Source: Celoporthe dispersa | Taxonomy: Eukaryota > Ascomycota > Sordariomycetes > Diaporthales > Cryphonectriaceae | DNA: 64,000 nt | NCBI GenBank assembly: GCA_016584495.1 | Contig: WAID01000004.1 | Span: 930,001 to 994,000 of the forward strand | Direction: 5' to 3' | Part shown: piece after piece, positions 53,610 to 64,000 of the stretch | Position numbering within the stretch: the stretch's first letter is position 1 | Layout: every line of letters begins with the position of its first letter | Translations under genes and position numbers: made by a program | The notes under the pieces: generated by a model | Told to the model about the DNA's origin: nothing | The model's input: only the letters and a program-made list of their open reading frames with translations | Databases searched by the model: none

Positions 53610-54970
53610 AGGAACACGATGGTGGCGATGAGAGTAGGTATTTTACCAAGGACTTGACACCGAAAGAGAAATCGGCCGAGGGAACGGAGATTCAACAGAG
53701 AGGATATCCGTGCCAAGTGCTTACTTCTAGATACCAGGGCAGCAACCCGAGATACCGGACTGATTGGGCTTTTGAGTGAGGCTAGGTAGTTGGGTGGGTT
53801 TGTTGAAGATAGCCGGGACGCTTAATGATTGAGCTGACCACCGCAGGAGGTCCTGCACCAGTCTGGCCTGGCCAAGCTCGGTGAGAATTTACCAAACAAG
53901 TTGTTGAGATTAGACACGAAGGGGCATTTTCCAAGGGCGAGTTTTGGGGGGCTCTGAAGAGGAGGAGGAAGGAAAACCAAAAGATGGACTAGAAATTGGG
54001 CAGATTGCAGGATGAAGTGTGTGCCCAGGTGATCAGAATGGAGCAGTGCGGCCAGCTCTGGGAGATCCTGATGAGCAAGGTAAATAGATCAGCTGCTGAG
54101 GCCTGGGCTGAGAGCGACAAGACAGGCTCAGCAGGTCGAACCTCGAACAATTATCGAGCCATGCCCGTGCCATATACACATAACCTTACATCACACTGAA
54201 GCAGCACTGCTGGCGAGACTAGGAGGATGGAATGTGGCTTGCATATTACCTTGTGACCTTGTCAGGTCGCTAAGCCCCCTCTGGCAGGAGGAGGAGGAGA
54301 CCATTTTACCCAGTCTCAACGCCATCAAAATTACCCAATTCGGGAAGGGGGCTAAGTCATGCTGTTGGCTTGTGCAACGAAAAACCCCGAGGATCCTACC
54401 GGGGCGGGTTTGGTGTCTTGTTCCGTTGTGGTAATAGTAGTAGTAAGTAGCAGTATTTATGCGGTGCGGCGCAGTGCGGCAACCCTCTCTATCCCGTAAC
54501 AACGGAGCTCAGACGGACGCACCACAGCAAGCAGAGGAGAGAGGTGCGATGATGTAGTAGACGGCCAATGACATTACGCTCAATGGGTTTCTATCTCGAG
54601 CCTGGCTGACGATGTCCAATTCACACACCAAGTACTTACAATTTCACCCATCAGAGTTGACACCAGGCGCTCTATGACGGCTACAAGAAAACAAGTTTGA
54701 GTCGTCATTTCGTGCTCTAGATTGTTTGATACGTTTCGTTTGCCCTCCTCCTGAGCTGGACTGTGCGCTGCAGTGCGTCTCATCGCGTTTCATTTTTTTC
54801 TCTCCCCCGTCCTCTCTCAAGTATTGCTTTGACAACACCGCCGTGCCTCACCGTCCGTCTCCCGCCTCAGCCAACTCTCATCATCATCGTCATCATCGTC
54901 ATTCTCATCATCCTCATCATCTTCTTTTCTTTCTCAAGTCTGTAGTGTCCGACCCACACCACACAACAAC
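53610..54970. other. Intergenic
   Basis: About 1.4 kb of 3' and 5' flanks, with a CT- and CAT-rich leader just before the P450 start (54,880-54,960). No further gene was seen. Confidence 0.5.
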
Positions 54971-57122
54971 ATGGCCCTCCTCACAAGCCCCCTCACTATC
55001 CTCTCCACCCTGATCCTGCTGTACCTCGCCAAGCGCGCCTTCAGCACCTACCGCAACTACCTCGCAGCTTAAGCGCACCGGCCTGCCCGTCTGGGTGCAG
55101 CCCTTTGGCGTCGCCTCGCCGACCTGGATCTTCTTCGGCGGCGTGTTGCTGCGGGTGTTTGGGAGGTATGGGTGGGTGCACCGCATCGACAGCGGCTGGA
55201 ATCAGCGGCAGAAGATGAAGCCCTATGAGGAGCTCGGGTCCAAGGCCTTTTGGATCGTGACGCCGGATTACAAGGAGCTTTTTGGTGAGTCAGTGGGCTT
55301 GTGTTTATCCCTCTTCCCGCGGTAGACCCCGCAGCGGTGGTTGGGATGTGCAGGAGGTGGTGTTGTTCCTTCCTCCACAGTATCCTCCTGCCTCCCTCTC
55401 TCTCACCTTCCCTGTTCCCCCTCGCTCCTCTTGTCGTCTCTTCTTTCCTTCTTGCCTTCCAAGCTCATAAGCTCACTCGCCCTTCTTGTCTCGACTTCCC
55501 AGTCGCCGACCCTCTGGCCTGCGAGGACATCCTCAAGCGCTGCCGTGCCGAGTTCAAGAAGAACCCAAAGCAGTACACCCTCCTCGACATCTACGGCCTC
55601 AACGTCGTCACCGCCAACGGCAAGGCATGGGAGCGCCACCGCCGCATCACGGCTCCGCCCTTCAACGAGAGGGTGTCCGAGACCGTGTGGGACGAGTCGG
55701 TACGCCAGGCTGATGCTGCGCGCAGGACATGGTTGGCCAAGTCCCAGGCTGGCGACGGAGGAGGCAGGGTGATGACGACGCAGGGGGACACCACGCGCAT
55801 CGCCTTCAATGTGCTGAGCACGGCCGGGTTTGGGATCAGCTTTGGCTTCGACGATGTCAGCGGGCAGGGCACGTCTCCTGCGGCTGCCGGCGAGGAGGAC
55901 GGCGGCGGGACGGGGACGGCAACGCGCACCACATGCGCTACCGCCAGGCGCTCTTCGCCCTCCTCAACAACATGGGCCCCTTCATCGGCTGGATCCTGCT
56001 GCGGCGCATGGGCTGGCCCGAGTCTGCCATGTGGGGCGGGGTCAAGGCCATCGGCGTCGCCAAGCACGAGTACGGCACGTACCTGCACAAGATGATCCAG
56101 GACGAGCGCGAGGAGATCAAGAGGAGCGGGGCCATCGCTGCCGGCCGGTGCGGGAGGAAACGGGGGAGAAGCGGGCGGCGACGCTTATGAGCTCGCTGAT
56201 CAGGGCGTCTGACCAAGGGGATGACGACAACAGCAGCACCGACATGGCCGGGGCGGCGAACAAGGTTGGTGCTGGGCCTGCGCTGACCGACGAGGAGGTC
56301 GCCGGAAACCTTTTCATCCTCAACATCGCCGGTCACGATACCACCGCCAACGCCCTCAACTTCGCCATCACGCTGCTGGCCATCGATCCAGAGTGGCAGG
56401 AGTGGCTGGCCGAGGAGATCGACGCGGTCGTCAAGGAGGACCAGTCGTCGCTCAAGTACGCGGTGGTGTTTCCCAAGCTCCACAGGTGCCTCGCGATAAT
56501 GGTGAGTCTCCCTCGCAGAATCCCCCTTTCTCATCCACCTCCTGCTAACCTTAGGACCCGACCGACCAGTACGAGGTATTACGCATGTATGGGCCGGTGC
56601 CCGCCACCCCGCGCTGGACAGCCCACGAGTTCCACACCCTCACCATCGACGGCAAGGAATACACCGTGCCCCCGACGCCGACATCAAGATCGACCTCGTA
56701 TCTCTCCACCACGACAAGAAAACCTGGGGTGACGACGCCGACAAGTTCCGCCCAGACCGCTGGATCCCAGGCACCTCCTCGTCGGCCCAGGCAGCCTCCT
56801 CCCCACCACCAGGTCAAGCGTCGGGACGTACGACTGGCAGTCCGAGTCGCTCGTCTCGCCCGCCACGGGCACCTTCTTGCCCTGGACAGTGGGCTCCCGC
56901 GTCTGCCCTGGCAAGAAGTTCTCCCAGGTCGAGTTTACGAGTGTTCTCCTGCGGCTGTTCCAGGGCGGTGCGCGGGTTCGCGTCGCCGAGGAGGAGGGCG
57001 AGTCGCCTGAGCAGGCTCGAGCCAGGGCTCGTGAGATTGCTGGGGACCCGGAGGTCTCGATCACGCTCAAGATGAGGCCGAGCAAGAAGGTTGGTCTGAA
57101 GTGGTATGTGAAGGAGGGCTAA
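54971..57122 (+). CDS. Cytochrome P450 mono-oxygenase
   Basis: ER-anchored haem-thiolate oxidase; substrate unknown. ATG 54971 opens a membrane anchor, MALLTSPLTILSTLILLYLA. An intron at 55,285-55,502 joins PDYKELF to VADPLACEDILKRCRAEFKK, and another at 56,502-56,569 joins RCLAIM to YEVLRMYGPVPATPR with the ExxR motif. The I-helix has LNIAGHDTTANALNFAITL. The PERF-like motif is in KFRPDRW. The haem loop is FLPWTVGSRVCPGKKFSQVEF, where Cys is the axial ligand. About five one-base frame changes occur (for example LAALKRTG near 55,070 and GNAHHMRYRQALFALL near 55,920), mostly in short homopolymers. All signature residues survive and the expected length (~590) is normal, so I read it as a working gene with sequence errors. 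Confidence 0.87.
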
Positions 57123-57534
57123 GGCCAAGGAAGAAGAGGGTATGAGATGGCTTGGAGAGGGAGACATAAATACTGTCAATTTATCGCAGACGTGAGGATT
57201 TTGATCTGTGTATGACCAACCGGGCATGTTGCCTCTTGAGAACTTCATATATTCCTTCTCTACAGATATTGATGAAGTACTTTTTTTTTGTCTTTCTTCT
57301 TCCTCTGAATAAAGTACTCAAGTACCCAAAGACACTCGATACACTTGTAGTGATTAGGACAGAGGATTTGTCTTCTCTCATTTTAGCTAGACATGACCGT
57401 TGCTACCATGGTATTCTCGACTCTCGTCTACGTTCAAATCCACCTTTTTTGGTTTTGCGCAAAAAGAGATCTATGAGGAACTCATCAAGGATCCTGTGCC
57501 CAGCGGAGCAGCCAGCTCCGGAACCCTCCCTGTT
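57123..57534. other. Convergent intergenic region
   Basis: 3' ends of the P450 and prolyl-tRNA synthetase genes face each other here. T-rich tracts (57,280-57,300) may serve as polyadenylation signals. Confidence 0.5.
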
Positions 57535-59596
57535 CTAGTAGCTCCTGCCGAACTGGACCCAGGACTCGGCGAGCTTCCCGCAGGTGGGGTTCAGGCACTT
57601 GGTCTCGCCCTTGACCAGTCCCTCGGGCTGCTCAAAGGGAATGCACAGGCTCTTCATGCCCATGCGCTCGTTGCCGTGCTCGTCCTTGCTCTTGGTCGTG
57701 TCCTTGATCTTCTCCTCGCAGTCGGGTGCCAGGCAGAAGGGGATGAGGACGACGTTCTTGGCATCAAGAGCTGGGACCACCTTCTCCCACTCGGTGACCT
57801 GGATCCGGTGGGCCTTGTAGGCGGCGTCGGCCTTATTATACAGGTCCTGCTGGATGGTCTCGAGCAGCTCGGGAACCTTGGTCGCCATCTCGGAGATGGG
57901 GATCGTGCCCTTCTCGCCGGTGTCACGGCGTGCGTAGCTGATCACGTCCTTCTCCATGTCCTTGGGGCTGTACAGCTTTGAGTCAACCCGTCTGCAGTAG
58001 CAAATTAAACTTCAAGAAGGCGACGCGGTGGCTAGCTTACCCAAACTCGACCCGCAGGGGACGCCCTTGAGCTCCCAGTCGTTGAACTTCCATGGAGGCG
58101 TGTAGCCATCACGGGTGTCAACATCACAGCGGACACCAGCCTTCTTGAGGTCGACGGCCAGCTGCTCCACCTTCTCTCCATGCTTCTGCTTCACCTCCTC
58201 GGTAGTCTTTGCGGTGATGCCGAGCGGGATGATGATGACCTGGAGCTTCGCGATCCGAGGAGGGAGGACGAGGCCCTTGTCGTCACCGTGGATCATGACC
58301 ATGACACCGATCACTCGGGTGGACAGGCCCCACGAGTTCTGCCATACGTTGATGTGCTTACCCTTCTCAGAGGGTCCTCTACCGTGATGTCGAACCTGCT
58401 CCGGGTCAGATCCTTAAGTATCTCATTTAACAAGGACGAGGGGCCTGGGCACTGACATCTTGCTAAAGTTTTGGCCCAGGCAGTGGGATGTCGCACCCTG
58501 GATGCCACGACCGTTGGATGGGATGTAGCCCTCGACTGTGGTTGTATAGTAACCGCCGGCAAACTTCTCGTTCTCGGTCTTTCTGCCGCGGACGACCGGG
58601 ACGGCCAGCAGCTGCTCGTACACACCAGCGTACAGCTCAAGGATCTCCAGGACCTCCTGGCCAGCCAGCTCCTCGGTCAGGTGTGCCGTGTGGCCCTCCT
58701 GCCACATGAACTCTCTCGCACGGAGGAAGGGGTGGTCTGCTTGGCCTCCCATCGCACGACGGAGTTCCACTGGTTGAGGCGGAAGGGCAGATCTCGGTGG
58801 CTGCGGATCCATTTGGAGTAGTAGGGATACATGACGGCCTCCGAGGTTGGACGGACAGCCACAGGAACCTATGCATGTGTAAGCTGGCTGGTCTCTGAGG
58901 AAGAGCTTCAACAGTGGATCGTGCAGACCTCAAGATCCTTGTCACCCCTGGAGACTGGTTAGCGGACTGAAAAGCCATTACGGAACTGATTGGACTCACG
59001 CTTTCGTAACCCAGGCCAACTCGGGGCGAAACCCTCGACGTGATCTATATGGCGGCATGAGCACTCAGGACACACACCTCCGCAGGCGCAAACACCATAT
59101 AAGACCTAGGAGTGGTAGCGCTCACCCTTCTCCTTCTCGAGGGATTTCGAGGACAGGAACATGGGGAAGCTGGTCTCCTCCACACCCATTGCCTCGATCC
59201 TCTCCTGGAACCACTTGCGAATGACGTTCCAGATGTACATGCTTGCAGGACGCATGATAAAGAAGCCAGAGATCTTGAGGCGAGGTATCAGTCAGACCTG
59301 AGGCAGAGGTGGAAGGCATAGGCATAGGCATCTGAGTGTGGTGGCATGGAATCTGCAGCGCACCTCGTTGTAGTACTCGATCATCTCGGCCTTCAGGACA
59401 ACCTCCTGGTACCACGTAGGAAATCGACCTCCTTCTTAGTCGTAATGCCGATAATGTCATCAGTCTTCTTGCCCTGGCCGACCGCGAGCGTCGCCTGTTT
59501 GGCAGCTTTGGCAGCCTTCTCGGCGGCCATCCTGGCGGCCTTCTCAGCCTTCTTTATCGCCGACTTTGACTGCTCAGGAGGAGGGGCGTCCGCCAT
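57535..59596 (-). CDS. Prolyl-tRNA synthetase, cytosolic (archaeal/eukaryotic type)
   Basis: Charges tRNA-Pro with proline in the cytoplasm. ATG 59596 starts MADAPPPEQSKSAIKKAEKA, a Lys/Ala-rich helix. A block with MRPASMYIWNVIRKWFQERI is followed by VEETSFPMFLSSKSLEKEKG. Class II motifs are clear: PVAVRPTSEAVMYPYYSKWI with the TSE loop, RAREFMWQEGHTAHLTEELA, and motif 3 GVMVMIHGDDKGLVLPPRIA. The anticodon-binding domain is seen in VIIIPLGITAKTTEEVKQKH. The C-terminal domain, with paired cysteines (FCLAPDCEEK, KCLNPTCGKL), ends in the typical ...GRSY. Several introns and one-base slips fragment the frame (about 58,730, 58,850 and 58,370, among others). I could not settle every splice site. 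The gene is essential, so the slips are presumably errors. It is divergent from CCT1. Confidence 0.9.
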
Positions 59597-60188
59597 CTTG
59601 ACTGTGCCTGTTGCTCAGGGTAAATCCTACGCAGGAGGGAGAGAGTAAGAGAGAGAGAGAGAGAAGAGAGAGAGATAGAGAGACGAAAGTAAACGGTGGG
59701 CCGCAGTGGAGGAGAATAGGGATCGTGACAACAAGTATCTGTGACACACGGCACGCGAGACAAGGCGAAGTTATCAGGAACAGCGTTGCAGGTGGGTGCG
59801 TGTGCGTGTGTGACTGATACGCTTCGGCAGTGATAAATTTGGGCCTACTAAGGAATTCTATGGTGAATTTCTGGTCGGGTGCCCTCATCAAAAGCTTTGG
59901 AGGGGCAGGTTGGGCAGGTGGGGTTCTGCCACTACACCCGCTAGCCAGCTGCAGCCAATTACAGCTGCAGGCACGCGCTTTCCCTGGGGAGGGCTCCCTG
60001 GCCTGAAAAGTTGGTAGTCGCGACGCAAGCTCAAGTCCCACCAGCAGCTCGCCCCGTACTTGCCCTGCGAACGTGCACAGCGTGTCCAGTCCTTTCCTAC
60101 CCGACTCTCGACAAAGCACTCCAGGCAACGCGCAGAGACGACCTTTACACCGTCCCAGCTCCTTTCGACCGAAAGCCAACCTGTCGAC
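59597..60188. promoter_or_regulatory. Bidirectional promoter region between prolyl-tRNA synthetase and CCT1
   Basis: A 592-bp gap separates the two start codons. It contains a GA-rich tract (59,639-59,680) close to the synthetase start and a CT/CA-rich leader before CCT1. Two translation-related housekeeping genes sharing one short spacer suggests joint control, which is inference. Confidence 0.6.
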
Positions 60189-61939
60189 ATGGCGTCTATG
60201 TTCGAGCAGCCGCGGGAGGGCACGCTGTTCCTGGGCGGACAGAAGATTTCTGGAGCAGACATCCGGGACCAGAATGGTAAGCAGAACAGCTTTTCACACG
60301 CCTGCCGGGACAATATCAAGGCGGTCTCTCTGACGGCCCATCACAGTGGTTGCCACGCAGGCTATAGCCAATGTCGTCAGGAGCTCGTTCGGCCCCAGCG
60401 GCCTCGACAAGATGATGGTGGATGACATAGGAGACGTGACGGTCACCAACGACGGCGCGACGATCCTCAGCCTTCTCGATGTCGAGCACCCCGCCGGCAA
60501 GATCCTGGTCGACCTTGCTCAGCAACAGGACAAGGAGGTCGGTGACGGCACGACCTCGGTGGTGCTCATCGCCGCCGGATTCTGCGGAGGGCGAACGAGC
60601 TGATGAAGAACCGGATACACCCCACGACGATCATCACAGGCTACCGCCTGGCCATGCGCGAGGCTATCAAGTACATGAACGAGAACGTCAGCATCAAGGT
60701 GGAGAAGCTCGGGCGCGAGTCGCTGCTCAACATCGCCAAGACCTCCATGTCGTCCAAGATCATCGGCGCCGACTCCGACTTCTTCGCCAACATGGTGGTT
60801 GATGCGATCCAGGCCGTCAAGACCACAAACAACAGGAACGAGACCAAGTATCCCGTAAAGGCGGTGAACATCCTCAAGGCACACGGCAAGAGCTCGCTGG
60901 AGTCCATCCTCGTCAACGGGTACGCGTTGAACTGCACTGTCGCCTCGCAAGCGATGAAGACACACGTGAAGGACGCCAAGATTGCCGTGCTGGACATGAA
61001 CCTACAGAAGGAGCGCATGAAGCTAGGCGTGCAGATCACGGTGGACGACCCCAGCAGCTGGAGCAGATCCGCGCGAGGGAGTCCGGCATGGTCATGGAGC
61101 GGGTGGAGATGATCCTGAAGGCGGGCGCCAACGTCGTCCTGACCACCAAGGGCATTGACGACCTGTGCCTCAAGCTGTTCATCGAGAGGGCGCCATGGCC
61201 GTTCGGAGGTGCAAGAAGGAGGACCTGCGGCGGATAGCCAAGGCGACCGGGGCGACGCTGCTGAGCACCCTGTCTGACCTGAACGGCGACGAGCGGTTCG
61301 ACCCCTCGTACCTCGGCCACGCCGAGGAGGTCGTGCAGGAACGCATCTCGGACGACGAGTGCATCCTGGTCAAGGGACCAAGACTCACTCCTCGGCATCA
61401 CTGATCCTGCGGGGCCCCCACGAGTTCACCCTGGACGAGATGGAGCGGTCCATCCACGACTCCCTGATGGCTGTCAAGCGCACCCTGGAGAGCGGGAGCA
61501 TCGTGCCGGGCGGCGGCGCCGTCGAGACGGCCCTGCACATCTACTTGGAAGAGTTTGCCGGCACCGTTGGCTCCAGGGAGCAGCTGGCCATCGGTGAGTT
61601 CGCCCAGTCACTCATGGTCATCCCCAAGACACTCGCAGTGAACGCTGCCAAGGACGCCTCAGAACTGGTGGCCCAGCTCCGATCGCGCCACGCGCTGTCA
61701 CAACGGATTGCCGAGGAGACGCCAGCGAGGACGAGAAGACGGTGGCCAAGAAGAAGGGCTACAAGAACTACGGACTGGACCTGATGAAGGGCAAGGTCGT
61801 GGACGAGATCAAGGCCGGCGTGCTGGAGCCGAGCATGAGCAAGGTGCGACAGCTCAAGAGCGCGGTGGAGGCATGCATAGCAATATTGCGAATCGACACC
61901 CTCGTAAAACTGGATCCGGAGCAGAGGGGAGGAGGATGA
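60189..61939 (+). CDS. CCT1: T-complex chaperonin CCT, alpha subunit
   Basis: Subunit 1 of the cytosolic TRiC/CCT ring that folds actin and tubulin. ATG 60189 starts MASMFEQPREGTLFLGGQKI. A 70-bp intron (60,277-60,346) joins DIRDQN to VVATQAIANVVRSSFGPSGL. The ATPase signatures DDIGDVTVTNDGATIL and DKEVGDGTTSVV are intact. AKTSMSSKIIGADSDFFANM, NILKAHGKSSLESILVNGYA and SIVPGGGAVETALHIYLEEF are typical of alpha rather than other CCT subunits. The end is AVEACIAILRIDTLVKLDPE. Five frame changes (about 60,585, 61,050, 61,185, 61,378 and 61,725) can each be repaired by one base in runs of C or G. Since CCT1 is essential, these mark sequence errors. Confidence 0.92.
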
Positions 61940-63130
61940 CGGACACGGCCACTGAGGGAGCCAGGACCGGCAAGTGGCTGCTGAGGGGACGAGAGAGTGT
62001 TCTGTGGGGCTATAGGGTCAATAGACGTCGGACAGAGACTGAAGACAACGTGTAAATGATCCGAGATACCGAGCTGCCGAGTTGCCAATCAGTCCTCCTC
62101 GCCTGGGAGAGAGGGGGTTGTGGCTACTAGCAAGGACCCTGCAGATCAACATCTCCACCGCCCTGCACCATGTCCTCTCGAACTGCCTCTCTTGAGTGGT
62201 CGAGTGCCGGCGGGAGGCTCTTTCAGACCGCCGTGGCCACAGGCCGGCAACCAGCGGCTTAAGTGGACTCCCGTACCGGCGCCGCCCTCTATCACAGACC
62301 CGGGAGCAGCCAACGCCCCTTTGGATCTTAGGATGGGCGGGATTGACGTAGAAGTTACGTTTCAGAAATACAAAAAGAGGGCGGGCAGGTAGCACGGTCG
62401 AGTCTCGTGAGAGGATGGCTTGGCTCCCTTCTGGTTTCCTGGTTGGTTGGTTGGTGTTTTTATTTATTTTATTAAGCTTTTCCTTTGTCTTCTCAGCAGT
62501 GGTCATCTGGGCTTCTCTGGCTAGTTGGTCTTGGGTGGGAGAGAGATGGTCGGTGTAGGTTTTGGCCAACACACACAGCGAAGGGTTGATCATGGGGAGG
62601 GAGATAGGTACATACGCAGCAGCGAGCGGCCTTACCGACGGGCGGGCATGGCAAGTGCTGCAGGGATGATGATTACAGTCTAGAGCTCTCTTTGTAGTCG
62701 TGGCTGTGGATCCGGTTTTCCTGTTGCGCCGGAAGGAACACACGTGGGGATATAAGTATAAGAACCGATGAGCCTCGTGGGTTGTGTGTTGCGGGCTGGC
62801 GTACAACGTCTTACTCGTTATCTGTCCTTTGTTCCCTCTCTCGATAGCTTCTTCCTCCTCATTACCCTTCAACTTGATGGAATATCGTGGACCCCTTTCA
62901 CCTACCAGATTATACAATCCAATAGGCCGAATGTCTTGTGCTGGTGTGAGACACCCGATCAGGGCGTGAGGCTGTTCAGTTCACCATTACTTGTTCATAA
63001 CCCGAGAGACGTTTTCACTCCTGACAAACACACCTCTGTCCTTTGTGCTCTCTTTTTGTTCTGTCTCTCTCTCTCTGTCTCTCTCTTTCCTTCCTCCTTG
63101 CAGTGTGCGTGCGCACAACGATCTGTAGCC
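61940..63130. other. Intergenic
   Basis: About 1.2 kb. A long minus-strand frame (62,018-62,917) has no family features and looks compositional. CT-rich sequence at 63,060-63,100 precedes the acetyltransferase start. Confidence 0.5.
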
Positions 63131-64000
63131 ATGGGCTCCCATACGAACGATCTCCCGCCGGCAGACTCACCGGACCTCGGGTTGGCAGAATCGACCAGAG
63201 CCGAGCTTCTCCATGTATGGGGCTTCACCATCCCATGTGGGGTGGTCCCTCAATTATGAAGACTATCTGAAGCGGGAGGAATTCCTGATGACTGTTCCCC
63301 TGGCCAAGAATGGGGTGTCACCCACTGGATCCTGACAGACCGGAACGGCATCCCGGACAACAGGCCCATCTATGCCAGCTGCGAGACGCTGCGCAAGCGT
63401 GCACTCGCCAGCCGGCTCGGCCCTGACGGACAGGTGACGGTGCAGGAGGGCATCGCCCACAACGTCGGGTCCGTCTTCACCAACCCCACGTACCGCGGCA
63501 AGGGCTACGCCTCGAGGATGATGAGCGAGCTGGGAGAGAAGCTGAAGGACTGGTCTGTAGGACGCAGGGAGCCCAGCGCCGACGAGAAGGAGACGGCCGT
63601 CACGCGCTCGCTCTTCTCCGTCCTCTACTCGGACATCGGCAAGGCCTTCTACGCAAACCACGGCTGGGCAGCCTTCGAGAGCTCCCACCTCAGCTTCAAG
63701 CCCGCTGCGGCGCTCCGCTGCTCCCCCCACCCGGTAGTGCACCATCCTCACCTCCCAAGGTGAAGGTCCTCGGCTACCACGACCTCGCCATCCTGTGCCA
63801 CGAGGACGAGGCGATCGTGCGCACAGCGATGGAGCGTCGCGCGAGACAGTTGCCGTCAACGGGCAGCAAGAAGCAGGTGTGTGCGGCGCTGATACCTGAC
63901 CTGGACCAGTTCCTGTGGCACATGATGCGCGAGGACTTCATCACGAAGCAGATGTTCGGAAAGACGCCCGAGGTCCGTGGCGGCCTGTATGGCGAGCCCG
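63131..64000 (+). CDS. GNAT acetyltransferase, LYC1-like (partial, runs off the window)
   Basis: Resembles LYC1-type lysine N-acetyltransferases of fungi, cytosolic enzymes using acetyl-CoA. ATG 63131 (AGCCATGGG) starts MGSHTNDLPPADSPDLGLAE. The frame slips near 63,238, after which WGGPLNYEDYLKREEFLMTV and THWILTDRNGIPDNRPIYAS follow. The acetyl-CoA-binding motif A is FTNPTYRGKGYASRMMSELG. A DIGKAFYANHGWAAFESSHL block follows, and after a second slip near 63,730 VKVLGYHDLAILCHEDEAIV and DLDQFLWHMMREDFITKQMF, the C-terminal half seen in LYC1 proteins. Both slips lie at C- or G-rich runs. The 3' end lies beyond base 64,000. Confidence 0.82.

Noticed and set aside
62018..62917. Long minus-strand open frame between CCT1 and the acetyltransferase
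   Set aside because: No recognisable domain, overlaps the 3' end of CCT1, and composition alone can explain it.

Overview
The window comes from a filamentous ascomycete (Pezizomycotina). The evidence is short 59-110 bp introns with GTRNGT donors, CTAAC-type branch points and YAG acceptors; Zn2Cys6 regulators; 2EXR proteins; a fungal-type polyketide synthase remnant; and transition-type decay that looks like repeat-induced point mutation (RIP). The class cannot be fixed from sequence alone.

The window has two halves that meet near 42.0 kb. Left, 1-42 kb, is an accessory, repeat-rich region with AT-rich stretches and many broken genes. In order it holds an alpha/beta hydrolase with a stop next to its catalytic serine, a decayed 2EXR gene, an unrecognised decayed gene and a peroxiredoxin relic. 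A Zn2Cys6 regulator and an intact DHA1 transporter follow; each has a matching composite palindrome upstream. Next come a DHA2 transporter relic split by a 150-bp insertion, a hot-dog thioesterase, the KR-ACP tail of a reducing polyketide synthase, an AT-rich desert with a mutated second ACP copy, and half a P450. A GC-richer island (20.7-24.5 kb) carries a second DHA2 transporter and the first exon of a trans-enoyl-reductase. Then follow an intact 2EXR gene, a broken secreted protein, a glutathione transferase, a Ty3/gypsy gag-protease relic, an intact serine-hydrolase gene, a 51-residue gene abutting a solo LTR, and a nest of LTR fragments.

The boundary is a 138-bp array of 23 TTAGGG/TCAGGG hexamers (42,023-42,160) followed by long GA and GT microsatellites. 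Right, 42.9-64 kb, is GC-rich and gene-dense: an oligopeptide transporter, 5-formyltetrahydrofolate cyclo-ligase, SmE, an Mtr10-type importin, a P450, prolyl-tRNA synthetase, CCT1 and a LYC1-like acetyltransferase cut by the window end.

The left half reads as a dead or dying polyketide cluster (PKS tail, trans-ER, P450, thioesterase, hydrolase) whose regulator and efflux pump survive with shared operators. The reading frames of essential genes on the right are broken only by one-base losses in short homopolymers. These are most likely sequencing or assembly errors, so isolated frameshifts anywhere in the window should not be taken as true pseudogenes. Nonsense substitutions and truncations are safer evidence of decay.
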